54,435 bases of DNA from Ignavibacteria bacterium (GCA_014654705.1 JACVZY010000037.1:1-54435), one strand, 5' to 3'. Counted from the stretch's first letter, positions 28,225 to 38,121 are shown. Notes: generated from the letters alone by a model not told the origin. Made by a program: numbers and translations.

Positions 28225-28395
28225 AATGACAAGTAAAAAGATGCAACAATTCCAAAGCGACAAATTTACGGCGATATTTGCCCGTTTCCCAATGATTGTT
28301 ACAGTTTTATGGCTGAAGAGGCACGATTTTATCGAAATACATGAAAGTACAAAACTTGTATCTTTAGTTTATCTGCATTACCTAAATGCATGACA

Positions 28396-29793
28396 CTACA
28401 ATTCTTGAGGAAAGTATTTTCGCATCAACCGATACGCAGGATAGCTGGCAGCAAGCGAAGCAATAGCATAAAGACTGTGCTGCATATCGCTGACTATGGA
28501 GCCAAGCAAGAACAACAACGAAACCCCAAGTGCAACGCCTGTTGTCCACGGATAGCCCCACGCCTTGTATAAGCGCGGCGCATTAGGCTCACGACGACGT
28601 AGCACAAAAACTGCCGCAAAAGACAATGCGTAATTAACAACCACTGCAAAGGTAAGAACAGCAAGTGCTTTTTCAAACGATCCTGAAAGCAAAAACAATA
28701 ACGCTACCAGCATACTCATAAAAAGACTCACCGTTGGCGTTCCTTTGCTGCTTACACGCACAGCGCGTGAAGAGAAGAGTCCATCGCGGCTCATGGCAAA
28801 AAGCGTGCGCGTAGCAAACAAGAAAAAGGCGTTGATGGTGGAAAGCTCACACAAAATAATTAACGAACGAACCACGATGTCACCCGAAGCACCGAAGGTA
28901 CGTTTTGCTACGGCTCCACCAACAAAATCAGAAGAGGCGATACTCGAAATCGGCAAGACATAGACAAAAGCGACGTTGAGCAGAATGTAGATGACACCGA
29001 CTATCCAAACGCTTGCAAACATAGACCGCGGAATATCACGACCCGGATTGCGAACTTCTTCACCAAAATAGACCGCTCCGTAGTAGCCGTCGTACATATA
29101 AATCACTATTTGCAATGCCAGTGTCGTCGCTATGAACAAAGACCAGAGAGATTGAGCAGAAGCACCGACAGGCGCGAACGCAGCAGCGGCATTGGTGGCA
29201 TTAGGCAAAATTAACAAAGGGGCAGCAGAGTCATGGTTCACGGAAAATGCAGCAACAGCAACAATCACAAGCGCCAGAGCTTTCAAAAAACTTGTTGCTC
29301 CCTGCACGGCACTGCTCGTGCGAATACCGCTCCACTGAAGAAGAGTAAAAAGCAGCACCAGAGCCGATGCGAGCAGTAGGCTTTTCCCATGAAGCACAGG
29401 CACCACTCCGGCTGCAACATCACTGATAAGCAAAGCCGATGCGCTCACCGTGCCACAGCTGGTGAGCCAATCCGCCCATCCAACCACAAAACCTGCATAA
29501 TCACCTAACGCCTTATGAGTAAAGACATATAGACCACCTGAGTGTGGCATCATGGTACTGAGTTCAGCAAAGGAAACAGAACAAACAAACGCATAGAGCG
29601 CACCGACAAACCAAATCCCAACGAACATCCATACACTTGGTAGATAAGCTGCAACTTCTGCAGGAGAGCGTAAAATACCCCCGCTCACCGTGGCACCAAT
29701 AGTAACGGCGACACCAAACCCCAAGCCAAGCACCCGCAGAAGTCTGGAGCGGTGTTGAAGTTCATTAGGAAGCGATTCAATCTCTTGGTTCAT
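28396..29793 (-). CDS. APC family amino-acid permease
   Basis: This 465-residue protein has about 12 membrane helices. The first contains GFGVAVTIGATVSGGILRSPAEVA, matching the unwound helix 1 (GxG) of APC transporters, and AFVCSVSFAELSTMMPHSGGLYVFTHKALG is the helix 3 signature. It probably takes up amino acids by proton or substrate exchange. The ATG at 29793 starts 38 bp after the stop of the histidine kinase gene, so the permease may be co-transcribed with the signalling genes. The 171-bp gap downstream holds TACAA-AAC-TTGTA at about 28353-28365, a small dyad upstream of the M20 gene. Confidence 0.88.
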   Translation of the reverse strand: MNQEIESLPNELQHRSRLLRVLGLGFGVAVTIGATVSGGILRSPAEVAAYLPSVWMFVGIWFVGALYAFVCSVSFAELSTMMPHSGGLYVFTHKALGDYAGFVVGWADWLTSCGTVSASALLISDVAAGVVPVLHGKSLLLASALVLLFTLLQWSGIRTSSAVQGATSFLKALALVIVAVAAFSVNHDSAAPLLILPNATNAAAAFAPVGASAQSLWSLFIATTLALQIVIYMYDGYYGAVYFGEEVRNPGRDIPRSMFASVWIVGVIYILLNVAFVYVLPISSIASSDFVGGAVAKRTFGASGDIVVRSLIILCELSTINAFFLFATRTLFAMSRDGLFSSRAVRVSSKGTPTVSLFMSMLVALLFLLSGSFEKALAVLTFAVVVNYALSFAAVFVLRRREPNAPRLYKAWGYPWTTGVALGVSLLFLLGSIVSDMQHSLYAIASLAASYPAYRLMRKYFPQEL

Positions 29794-29831
29794 GAAGGTA
29801 GGAAAGGGAAAGGTGGCGAAGTGCAGAAAAA

Positions 29832-32285
29832 TCAAACATCCTGCATTGGCAGTTCCAATATGAACGTTGCGCCATCGCCAAGTTCAGATTCGCACCAAAC
29901 CGTGCCGTGCATTGCTTCGGCGAGTTTTTTGACTATGGAAAGCCCAAGTCCCGTAGAGTGCTCGCCCCCAGTTGGCTTTGCTGAAAGGCGGGCGTATTTG
30001 CCGAAAAGTTTCTTTTTGTCTTCCTCGGATATGCCCGGACCTTCGTCTTTCACAAGACACTGCACTTTAGCATCAACCACACGAACACTAATCCACGCCG
30101 TTGTATTGAAAGGTGAGTATTTAACTGCATTGGAGACGAGATTATCCAATATCTGCACAGTCGCATTGTTATCAGCAAAAGCAATAATATCCGATGACTC
30201 CGCTTCAAAGTTCAACGTGATATTCTTCTCTTTTGCCCTCTCAATATAATCTTCCACAACGGCACGCACGGCATCGGAAAAATTAAATTTCGCAGGAGTT
30301 AGGGTAAATTTGCCCGTATCAACCGCGTTGACATCAAGCAGATTGGTGATAATTGCCTGCATACGACGGCTCGTCGTGCGCATATCGCCCAGTCTCTTGA
30401 ACTGCTGGTCGGCTGTCATACGATCTTGATAACGCTGAAGCATTTCGATACCGAGCAGAATACTGGCGAGTGGGTTTTTGAGGTCGTGGGCAACAATTCC
30501 TAAAAACTCGTTTTTCTCGTTGTTCAACTCCACCAGATTTTCATTCGCCGATACCAAACGCTCATTCTGGTTTTCGAGCATTTGAAAAGCAGAGCCAAGC
30601 TGACTCGTCACAGAATCCAGCGAGGACATAACTTTTTGTGTGGCTTTGAGAGAATACTTGGTAAGCCAGAGTTGAATAAGCGTTGTATGGTCTGCGATAA
30701 GTGCTTCGTCGTTCGCAACTACATCCGTCAGGTGCTGTGCCGAATTCATCTGTATTTGCGGCAGCAAGCGCTTCAATCCTTGCAAATGTTCGTCAGCTTT
30801 GGTGAAATTTTGCAAATACTCTGCGTACAACTGCGCAAGATGTGACAACGTCTTAATCTTGCTGATATAATCGTCTTCGGTAAGCAACCGAACATATTCT
30901 TCGTAGTGCTCCACAGCTTGAGGTAAATCATCAAGGAGTTCGCTTTGCATAGCACGACAAATCTCTTGCAACACAAGCCGTGCAGAAAGAGAAAGATATT
31001 CTGACCACAAGAAGAATTTTTCGATATAACTTGCACACAGACCAATTTGTTCTTCGTCCGCACGAATACTAAACATTGCTTGAGCCGCATAATAATAGCA
31101 AAAGGCAATATCCTGTTGCTTAATGGCGGGAATATGCTCAAAGGTACTGCGTGCAGAGGCGGTTTGTTCACCTTCGATAAGTTTTACCAATTCTTGATAA
31201 ATAGCGGCAGACTTTTGATGCTCATCCTGCTCCGCCCAATAATATCCGCGAGCCACCAAAGCATAGAGTGACTCAGCTTTCTCCAAACCTTGAATCATAT
31301 CGCGGGCAATATCATAAATACCGGAGTACGAACTCCGTTGTGCAATGGTATATTGCAAATAACTGTACCATGAGGAAGGTACACCAAGAGATGCAGCCAT
31401 TTCAAGCGTCTGGACAGCGCGAAACGTCCAAATAATTTTTTGCTTGACGCTTCCTCCCCAGTAGTCAGCATTGAGGGTGTCCTCTTGATAGAGAATTTCG
31501 GTATAGAGCCGCACAAAAGGTGATGGATGCTGCGTCCGAAGCTGATAGAGGTAGCTTCTGAGCTTTTCGGTTGCCTCAGTTTTTGCTTTACCAAATTGTC
31601 GGAGCATCACCAAAAGCTGATATGCAGGGGCAGACATGGCAGGCAGGTCAAGGCTGCATAGATTGACAAACTTCAGGGCAGAATGTTCAAAGGGTTCTTC
31701 ATCTTTACGCGAGGCGTAGCAGCAGGCTTCGCCGTAGGTGAGAATCATGCGCTCAATCGTATTCAAATCCCGCCGAGTCAGGCTTTCGGAATAGGCTTCG
31801 ACAGTCGGAAAAGTAAGACAGAGTTTGAAATAGCTAATTTGTCGGGCACGGTCGGATTGTTCTTCCAGTTCACGGAGTGCCGCAAAAGCAGGCGTGTTGC
31901 GAAGGATGACACCGGTGGAAGCGATTTCTGCCAGCACGACATTCCAGTGTGCTTCTGCCAACTCATCTTTTGTGCAATGAGCGCTGGAGGCGGCAAACTG
32001 AGAAGCTGTTTTCCAATGAAATGCTGATGCCGACCAGTAATCTTTGTAGGAGATGCCTTGCCATTCTACACCGTCAGGTTCGATAATTGCTGCTATTGTA
32101 TCGCTTGAAAGACTCTTTGCTGTCATGGTATGGAGATGCACCTGACGAGCAAATTCTGTATCAGGAAGAATTTCATACTTGTCAGGTGACTGAAAAGCAC
32201 TTCTACTTGCATTGGAGCTAATGCTGGAGAACATACGCTCAACATCGTGTTCGGTGATAGTATAACCCAGGGATTCGGGATTCAT
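29832..32285 (-). CDS. Soluble sensor histidine kinase with long helical N-terminus
   Basis: This 817-residue protein has no membrane segment. Residues 1 to about 550 are helical and resemble TPR-like or AAA-regulator-type repeats (for example YALVARGYYWAEQDEHQKSAAIYQELV). A coiled coil (NQNERLVSANENLVELNNEKNE) leads to the kinase core. The core has FLGIVAHDLKNPLASI (phosphoacceptor His near 595), NLVSNAVKYSP (N box), VKDEGPGISEEDKKKLF (G1) and GLGLSIVKKLAEAMHG (G2). It lies downstream of a receiver-cyclase gene and an MBL hydrolase gene on the same strand, so the receiver-cyclase is the likely target. The signal sensed is cytoplasmic and unknown. Confidence 0.85.
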   Translation of the reverse strand: MNPESLGYTITEHDVERMFSSISSNASRSAFQSPDKYEILPDTEFARQVHLHTMTAKSLSSDTIAAIIEPDGVEWQGISYKDYWSASAFHWKTASQFAASSAHCTKDELAEAHWNVVLAEIASTGVILRNTPAFAALRELEEQSDRARQISYFKLCLTFPTVEAYSESLTRRDLNTIERMILTYGEACCYASRKDEEPFEHSALKFVNLCSLDLPAMSAPAYQLLVMLRQFGKAKTEATEKLRSYLYQLRTQHPSPFVRLYTEILYQEDTLNADYWGGSVKQKIIWTFRAVQTLEMAASLGVPSSWYSYLQYTIAQRSSYSGIYDIARDMIQGLEKAESLYALVARGYYWAEQDEHQKSAAIYQELVKLIEGEQTASARSTFEHIPAIKQQDIAFCYYYAAQAMFSIRADEEQIGLCASYIEKFFLWSEYLSLSARLVLQEICRAMQSELLDDLPQAVEHYEEYVRLLTEDDYISKIKTLSHLAQLYAEYLQNFTKADEHLQGLKRLLPQIQMNSAQHLTDVVANDEALIADHTTLIQLWLTKYSLKATQKVMSSLDSVTSQLGSAFQMLENQNERLVSANENLVELNNEKNEFLGIVAHDLKNPLASILLGIEMLQRYQDRMTADQQFKRLGDMRTTSRRMQAIITNLLDVNAVDTGKFTLTPAKFNFSDAVRAVVEDYIERAKEKNITLNFEAESSDIIAFADNNATVQILDNLVSNAVKYSPFNTTAWISVRVVDAKVQCLVKDEGPGISEEDKKKLFGKYARLSAKPTGGEHSTGLGLSIVKKLAEAMHGTVWCESELGDGATFILELPMQDV

Positions 32286-32357
32286 ACATAGCCGGAATAA
32301 TGACAAAAGGCAAAAATTGAAAACGCACAGAATGAATGATTTGTACGGCTTCGTGTC

Positions 32358-33206
32358 TTAATCAAAAACATACCGATACCCTTGCTTCGTTAAGCCCGCA
32401 AAGCCTGTAAAATCATGCTGGTCTGCTTTATCGGGATAATGCACCAAGAATATTTTCTTTTTCACTTCATCGGGCAGCGTTCTTAGCTCAGGAAGCGACG
32501 CATGGACGGGGTTCGGCATAAAAGAACAGTCATGGAACATATATTCGGCTCTGTCGCTGTACATACCGATAAGTTCGGTATCAAAAACTGTATCACCAGA
32601 AATAAACACACGGTCATCAATAAAAACACCATATGTTACAAAGGACTGCTGCCATGGAAAAGGCTGTGCCGGAAGGTGATTGGTACGAAATATTTCCAGC
32701 TTGATAGAGCCATACTCTACCTCCCAGACCTCACGCGGAACTGAGGTGCGCAGATTGGGACGAATAATCTCAAAAAAGTCCGTAAACGTAAGACGCTCGC
32801 CTTCGCGATTCACTTCATTCCATTCCATTCCGCCTCGAAGAGTCATTTCCCAAAGAATGCGTTGGTATTGCTCGTTAATAATCATTTTCATTTTGGGGCG
32901 CTCCAGTGCAGTCATGCCTACATAACGATTCAGCAGCGCCAAATACTCTACACCGCCCACATGGTCAAAATGACTGTGCGTAATAAAAAGCGTTTCAACA
33001 TCGGTTACCGGGCGACCTGTGGTGGTTGGGAAAGCAATGGGACCCGTTGCACCGAAATCTACAAGAATATGGTCGTTGCCCTTGACGATAAGAAAATTCG
33101 TGTGGTAGTGCTCTTGCGCAAAGGCAGAGCCGGTACCAATAAAAAACACTTCCAGCGTACCGTCATTCTGAAGTTCTAGCCTGTCTTTGGGCTGGACAAT
33201 CTTCAT
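32358..33206 (-). CDS. Metallo-beta-lactamase fold hydrolase
   Basis: This 282-residue protein has the MBL zinc motif THSHFDHVGG near residue 80, an FIGTGSAF start like RNase Z and phosphodiesterase branches, FISGDTVFD with the bridging Asp, and a C-terminal FLVHYPDKAD with the last His. The substrate is unknown. Because it lies between a histidine kinase and a receiver-cyclase, a cyclic nucleotide phosphodiesterase role is conceivable, but the class II signature is absent. A good Shine-Dalgarno (AAGGAG) precedes the ATG at 33206. The TTG two codons earlier is not needed. Confidence 0.8.
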   Translation of the reverse strand: MKIVQPKDRLELQNDGTLEVFFIGTGSAFAQEHYHTNFLIVKGNDHILVDFGATGPIAFPTTTGRPVTDVETLFITHSHFDHVGGVEYLALLNRYVGMTALERPKMKMIINEQYQRILWEMTLRGGMEWNEVNREGERLTFTDFFEIIRPNLRTSVPREVWEVEYGSIKLEIFRTNHLPAQPFPWQQSFVTYGVFIDDRVFISGDTVFDTELIGMYSDRAEYMFHDCSFMPNPVHASLPELRTLPDEVKKKIFLVHYPDKADQHDFTGFAGLTKQGYRYVFD

Positions 33207-33310
33207 ACACAAAACTCCTTAAGAATGGAATTATCAGTTGTGTGTAAGGGAATAGTGAATTGTTGCTGTGGCAGCAACGCTATGGCTATAACACTATTTT
33301 GTTTATTGAC

Positions 33311-34483
33311 TTATGATTTACCGAGAACAAAATACGTCTTCATTGAGCCTTTACCTTTGATTTCGATATTACCGCGTTCCTGAAAACGATATTTATCGTG
33401 GAGTTTGGTGTAGAGAGCCTCCGAAACATGGATTTTCCCCGCTTCGCCATGAGATTCCATGCGTGAAGCAGTATTAACCGTATCACCCCAAAGGTCATAA
33501 ATAAACTTCTTCACCCCGATAACGCCCGCCACTACGGGACCACAATGCAAACCGATGCGGATATTGAGATTATTACCCGATGCAGCATTGACTTCAGCCA
33601 GCACCGTCAGCATAGAAAGCGCCATGTTCACCGCAGCTTCTGCATGATCCGGACGTTCAATCGGAATGCCCGAGGCAGCCATGTAACTATCGCCCATCGT
33701 TTTAATTTTCTCAACGCCATATTCTTCAGCAAGCGCATCGAAGGCAGAGAAGAGCGAATTGAGAAGGCTTACGATTTCTTCGGCAGAGTAGTTTTCCGAA
33801 AGAGGCGTGAAGTTGGTAACGTCAGCAAAGATGACTGTTGCGTCGTCAACCTTATCAGCAATCTGGCGCTCGCCATTTTGTAGGCGGTCGGCGATAGAAG
33901 CGGGTAAAATATTCAGCAACAGCTGCTCCGCACGGCGCTTTTCCGCATTGAGAAGATGATTGTAGCGCAAAATTGTATCGCGCGAGCGCTTGAGTTCAAG
34001 ATGTGTGTTGATTCGGGCAAGCAACTCCGGCGCGTGAAAGGGCTTAACAACGTAGTCAAGAGCACCGGAAGCAAAGCCTTTAATAACAGAATAAGAATCA
34101 TTGCGCCCAGTGAGAAAAATAACCGGAATTTTCGACGTGGCGGGGTTTTCTTTGAGATGCTGGCACACTTCATAGCCATTCATCTTCGGCATCATGACAT
34201 CCAGCAGAATCAAATCAGGCTTTTCTTGAGCCACCAGTTCCAGTGCCTGCTCGCCATTGGTCGCTTTTATCACACGAAACCCGCGTGTTTGCAAGATACT
34301 TTCCAATGCTTGTAAATTCACGGGCACATCGTCAACAATCAAAATATACGGTTGTTCCTCGGTTTCAGAGGCAACATCGGTAGAGGCTGCTGACAAAACT
34401 GCTGTTTCCGGCATGATTTCTGCGATACCGCTTTCTCGCTGCTTGACGAGATTGGGTGGACTATCTTGTTGTGTTTCTACCAT
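33311..34483 (-). CDS. Response regulator with class III adenylate/guanylate cyclase domain
   Basis: This 390-residue protein has a receiver domain (about 45-165: ILIVDDVPVN, LILLDVMMPKMNGYE with the phosphoacceptor Asp, IFLTGRN, YVVKPF), a linker helix, and a class III cyclase (about 205-385). The cyclase has ATVIFADVTNFTPLSE with metal Asp, EKIKTMGDSYMAASG with Lys, IYDLWGDTVNTASRMES with Asp, and the Asn/Arg transition-state pair. The Lys and Asp pair favours ATP, so cAMP is the likely product. Phosphorylation by the nearby kinase would control it. The ATG at 34483 is the first real start. Confidence 0.9.
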   Translation of the reverse strand: MVETQQDSPPNLVKQRESGIAEIMPETAVLSAASTDVASETEEQPYILIVDDVPVNLQALESILQTRGFRVIKATNGEQALELVAQEKPDLILLDVMMPKMNGYEVCQHLKENPATSKIPVIFLTGRNDSYSVIKGFASGALDYVVKPFHAPELLARINTHLELKRSRDTILRYNHLLNAEKRRAEQLLLNILPASIADRLQNGERQIADKVDDATVIFADVTNFTPLSENYSAEEIVSLLNSLFSAFDALAEEYGVEKIKTMGDSYMAASGIPIERPDHAEAAVNMALSMLTVLAEVNAASGNNLNIRIGLHCGPVVAGVIGVKKFIYDLWGDTVNTASRMESHGEAGKIHVSEALYTKLHDKYRFQERGNIEIKGKGSMKTYFVLGKS

Positions 34484-34728
34484 AATCTGATTCAATCTGC
34501 TTCGACAATCGTGTTCAGTTCAAGAAATGCACTCTGATTGTAATACAGAGCAAACATTTTTTCTGGGGTATGATTCTTAGAGTTAGTAAGACTTGTAAGA
34601 TACAAAAATCAACGAAGATTCTCACATTTCTCTCTCACTTCAGAAAAATTATCTTTCTTCAAGGATATTGCCGTGATTTGCACCTGTTTCTCGCTGTTCA
34701 CCAACGTCATCCAATTCATGCTGAACAT

Positions 34729-34763
34729 AAAAAAAGCCGGACTTTTGAAGTTCCGGCTTTTAT
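34729..34763 (-). terminator. Intrinsic terminator of the Lys/Glu-rich gene
   Basis: In minus sense AAAAGCCGGA pairs with TCCGGCTTTT, and a T-run follows on the plus-strand left side (A-run 34729-34735). It lies 27 bp after the small gene's stop. Confidence 0.8.
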
Positions 34764-34789
34764 ATTCTCTATGTGTTGTACCGACAGCA

Positions 34790-34972
34790 TTATTTGCTTT
34801 CTTTTTTCTCTTCTTTCTTTTCTTCTTTTTTCTCTTTTTTCGTTTCTTCTTTTTTCACTTTTTTGTCTTTTTTCGTTTCTTCTTTCTTCTCTTCTTTTTT
34901 CTCTTGAGCGAAAGCAGGAGAAACGCTAGCAAAAGCAAATGCTGCGAGCAATACAAGACCAAATTTACGCAT
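34790..34972 (-). CDS. Tiny Lys/Glu-rich secreted protein
   Basis: This 60-residue ORF starts with a textbook signal peptide (MRKFGLVLLAAFAFASVSPAFAQ). Its mature part has 37 residues, of which 19 are Lys and 13 Glu, in short KKEE-type repeats. A GGAG ribosome site 7 bp before the ATG and a dedicated terminator downstream support a real, independently expressed gene. The mature chain would be a highly charged, single alpha-helix-like or disordered rod in the periplasm. I recognise no family; a role in charge or ion binding or in cell-envelope structure would be guesswork. Low-complexity coding can mimic this pattern by chance, but the signal peptide argues against that. Confidence 0.7.
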   Translation of the reverse strand: MRKFGLVLLAAFAFASVSPAFAQEKKEEKKEETKKDKKVKKEETKKEKKEEKKEEKKESK

Positions 34973-35329
34973 AACAATACTCCAAAAAATGGGTAAAAAA
35001 AATAGTAATCACTGCAATTGAGTGATATTGTAGCTTCTGAGCGCACGAAAATAGAAAAGGTTTAATGTATCAAGAAAAAAAATTGGTAAAAACATATTCA
35101 TAAATCTACTTGCAAAAAAGAGCACAGGGCATTTTTTTAACTCAATGAGAAATAAGATTTTGCTTAATCCATTCGCTCCTAACCTTCGTATCGCCCCAAG
35201 AAAGCCCGCAGACAACTTGGGGTTATTGATAGGGATTTTTGCATTTTTGTAGTCTAGCATAATTTGGTGCAGTACAATTCATTTTCTCGGAATACTTCTT
35301 CTCATTTTGTTTCTCATCCCACCATAACC
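34973..35329. other. Upstream region of the Lys/Glu-rich gene and the ABC-F gene
   Basis: No gene is supported. On the minus strand the leader of the small secreted gene holds ATCACT-CAATTGC-AGTGAT followed by a T-run, a weak hairpin, and TACAAT about 60 bp before the ATG as a possible -10. On the plus side no clear promoter for the ABC-F gene is seen. Confidence 0.4.
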
Positions 35330-37279
35330 ATGACCATTTTTTCTGCCACTGCTGTCAGTAAATCCTATAATGATATTCCTCTTCTTACCGGTATCTCCTT
35401 TGGTATGGAATCCGGCGAGCACGTTGGTATCATTGGCTCCAATGGCGTCGGCAAGACAACGCTGATGCGTATTGTTGCTGGTGCAGAAGAGGCAGACGAC
35501 GGGACAGTTGCTTTCAATAAAGAAGCCACCTTCGAGTATTTAAGTCAAGTTCCCGCAGTAGATGATGATGACTTTGTGCTAGATGCAGTTATGAAAGCTC
35601 GTCCGAAGACCTTTCGCCTTCTGCACCGCCACGCAGAGCTGTGCGCCATTATGGAAAATGAGAATGAAGAGCATTCCTACCACACTGTACAGGAAGAACT
35701 GCATGAAGTCAGTCGCGCCATAGACGATGACGGGGGCTGGCTCTTGGAAAATGAAGCGAAAGCGATGCTTCAAAAACTTGGCGTTTCCCGCTTCGACGAG
35801 CGAATCGCCCATCTTTCCGGGGGCTTGAAAAAGCGGGTTGCATTGGCAAAGACACTCATGTCCGATGTGGACTTGCTTATTTTGGATGAACCGACCAACC
35901 ACCTCGACGCAGACTCCGTGCAATGGCTTCAAGACCGCCTTGCGTCCTCCCCACGCGCCATTTTGCTCATTACGCACGACCGTTATTTCTTGGATGCCGT
36001 TACCACACGCATTGTGGAACTGGACAGGGGCAAACTCATCTCGTTTCCGGGCAATTACGAAAACTATGTTGAGCGCAAATCAATGATAACCGCCAATGAG
36101 GAAGCCACTGCCGACCACCAGAAAAATCGTCTTCGCAGTGAATTGGCATGGCTCAAAGCGGGTGCACGAGCGCAGCGCAAGAAGCAAAAAAGCCGTGTTG
36201 ACTGGGTGAAAAACCTTCAGGAAGACCAAGCTCGTTTGCGAGAAGCAACGGAACTAAAGCAAATTAAAATTGAAGTGGGGAATCAATTTGCAGGCAGTCA
36301 GCTTATCGATGCCGTGAATATCTCCCATAAAATAGGTGAGCGGACGCTCTTCCATAATTTCACCTACAAAGCCGCTAAGGGTGATAGAATTGGCATTATC
36401 GGACCGAATGGCTCAGGGAAATCTACATTGCTCAATATTTTGGTCGGGGAAATCGAACCTCACGCCGGAACCGTCAAAATCGGAACCACCGCACGTATTG
36501 GCTACTTCCGCCAGGAAAGCAGTGACATCACCCCGACAATTTCCGTTATGGCTGCGGTACGCGAAGTGGCGGAGTATATTGACACCGGTATTGGGCGAGA
36601 CCGCTTTTTGACGGCAAAGGATATGCTCCAACGATTTAATTTTGCGCCCAATCAATACAATGCACTTGTCGGGAAACTATCTGGTGGCGAGCGTCGGCGA
36701 TTGGGGCTATTGCGCGTTCTGATGAATAACCCGAATATCCTGCTACTGGACGAACCCACCAACGACTTCGATATTCAAACGCTCGGCGCCCTAGAAGAGT
36801 ATTTGCAGTTTTTCCACGGTGCACTCATTATCGTTTCGCACGACCGTGCTTTTCTTGACCGCACGGTTGAATTTATCTATTCCTTCGAGCCGGACGCTGA
36901 CGGTATGGTACATATCAAGCAGTACCCCGGCAATTACTCCACGTATCTGGAGAAAAAAGAGCTTCGCACCGAAAACGCCCGCGAAGAAGCGCTCCGCGAC
37001 GCCGCTAAACAGGACGAACAACGCCGTCAGGACGAAGAGCAACAGCGAGCCACCAATGCTGCGCAGCCCCGCAAAAACAAATATCAACTCAGCAAAGAAC
37101 GTACTGCGCTTGAGAAACGTATTCATACGCTGGAGCAGCGTAAAGAGGAATTAGAAACACTGCTTTCGAGCGGTGAAAGCGACTATAAACTTCTCAAGGA
37201 ACGCAGCGATGAACTTGCGGAACTGCTCACGACCCTTGACGACATCACTTTGCAATGGTTAGACATGGAAGCAGCATAA
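35330..37279 (+). CDS. ABC-F family ATPase, Uup-like
   Basis: This 649-residue cytoplasmic protein has two ABC ATPase domains and no membrane segment. Domain 1 has Walker A GSNGVGKTTL, signature LSGGLKKRVALAK and Walker B LLILDEPTNHLD. Domain 2 has GPNGSGKSTL, LSGGERRRLGLL and ILLLDEPTND. A charged interdomain linker (AWLKAGARAQRKKQKSRV) and a C-terminal coiled coil (LSKERTALEKRIHTLEQRKEEL) match the Uup subgroup. ABC-F proteins act on the ribosome exit site. The ATG at 35330 is chosen because the upstream frame is non-homologous. Confidence 0.9.
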   Translation: MTIFSATAVSKSYNDIPLLTGISFGMESGEHVGIIGSNGVGKTTLMRIVAGAEEADDGTVAFNKEATFEYLSQVPAVDDDDFVLDAVMKARPKTFRLLHRHAELCAIMENENEEHSYHTVQEELHEVSRAIDDDGGWLLENEAKAMLQKLGVSRFDERIAHLSGGLKKRVALAKTLMSDVDLLILDEPTNHLDADSVQWLQDRLASSPRAILLITHDRYFLDAVTTRIVELDRGKLISFPGNYENYVERKSMITANEEATADHQKNRLRSELAWLKAGARAQRKKQKSRVDWVKNLQEDQARLREATELKQIKIEVGNQFAGSQLIDAVNISHKIGERTLFHNFTYKAAKGDRIGIIGPNGSGKSTLLNILVGEIEPHAGTVKIGTTARIGYFRQESSDITPTISVMAAVREVAEYIDTGIGRDRFLTAKDMLQRFNFAPNQYNALVGKLSGGERRRLGLLRVLMNNPNILLLDEPTNDFDIQTLGALEEYLQFFHGALIIVSHDRAFLDRTVEFIYSFEPDADGMVHIKQYPGNYSTYLEKKELRTENAREEALRDAAKQDEQRRQDEEQQRATNAAQPRKNKYQLSKERTALEKRIHTLEQRKEELETLLSSGESDYKLLKERSDELAELLTTLDDITLQWLDMEAA

Positions 37280-37340
37280 CGTCGCCCCAAGCCAACGCAC
37301 ATTTTCAGATATTTTCTCATGCTCATATTTGCCTTTGCTG

Positions 37341-38039
37341 ATGAATAAGCCTTCTCTTCTATTACTCCACGGTGCGCTCGGCTCGAAGCAGCAGTTTGAG
37401 CCTTTGTCTAAAGCCCTGGAAGAACACTTTGACGTTCATAGCCTTGACTTCGATGGTCATGGTTCTGTGCCCGCCAGTCGGCAAACGTTCCGCATTGAGC
37501 ATTTTGCAGAAGATGTTGCGTTATACCTTGAGCGCGGCAACCTAACCTCTGTTCATATTTTCGGGTACAGCATGGGCGGCTATGTGGCGCTCTATCTAGC
37601 CAATAAGCAGCCACAGCGCATACAGTCCATTATCACGCTCGGAACAAAATTCGCGTGGAATCCTGAAACAGCAGCCAAAGAAGCATCTATGCTGAACCCG
37701 GAGCGCATGAAGGAAAAAATTCCGAGCTTTGTCAAACGGCTGGAAATGCTTCACCCGGCTTCCGATTGGGCAAGTGTGGTCGAAAAGACCAAAGAAATGA
37801 TGATAACGCTTGGCAATGCACCATTGCTGGATGCGACTGCACTGGAAGCAATTCAACAACGAGTACGAATAAGTATCGGAGACCGCGACGAGATGGTCAC
37901 ATTGGAAGAAACGGTATCCGCCCATAAAGCACTTCGTGCAAGCGAATTAGCCGTACTGCCAAATACTCCTCACGTCCTAGAGAAAGTCAATATCAAACGC
38001 TTATCTATGATGATTACAGATTTTGTAATGAACCTTTGA
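37341..38039 (+). CDS. Alpha/beta hydrolase
   Basis: This 232-residue protein has the LLLHGALGSKQQF oxyanion segment, the nucleophile elbow FGYSMGGYVAL (Ser near 90), an acid residue in ISIGDRDEMVTLEE, and the late His in LPNTPHVLEKV. It is the short, lidded type found in carboxylesterases and MhpC/BioH-like enzymes. The substrate is unknown. The ATG at 37341 is the first ATG after a TTG in the same frame. It follows the ABC-F gene by about 60 bp and may be co-transcribed. Confidence 0.85.
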   Translation: MNKPSLLLLHGALGSKQQFEPLSKALEEHFDVHSLDFDGHGSVPASRQTFRIEHFAEDVALYLERGNLTSVHIFGYSMGGYVALYLANKQPQRIQSIITLGTKFAWNPETAAKEASMLNPERMKEKIPSFVKRLEMLHPASDWASVVEKTKEMMITLGNAPLLDATALEAIQQRVRISIGDRDEMVTLEETVSAHKALRASELAVLPNTPHVLEKVNIKRLSMMITDFVMNL

Positions 38040-38121
38040 CAGTTGATACTGCGAAAAACACGGTTGACAATATCCCTTATTTGAATCCTCTTTTTATCTC
38101 ATGCTTAATTGGAGTTGTACT

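Noticed and set aside
32358-33206. Class II cyclic-nucleotide phosphodiesterase
   Set aside because: The MBL motif THSHFDHVGG does not carry the class II HxHLDH signature; kept as MBL hydrolase of unknown substrate.
34570-34996. Phe/Leu-rich plus-strand frames opposite the Lys/Glu-rich gene
   Set aside because: They are the complement of the KKEE repeats; the minus-strand frame has a signal peptide, ribosome site and terminator.
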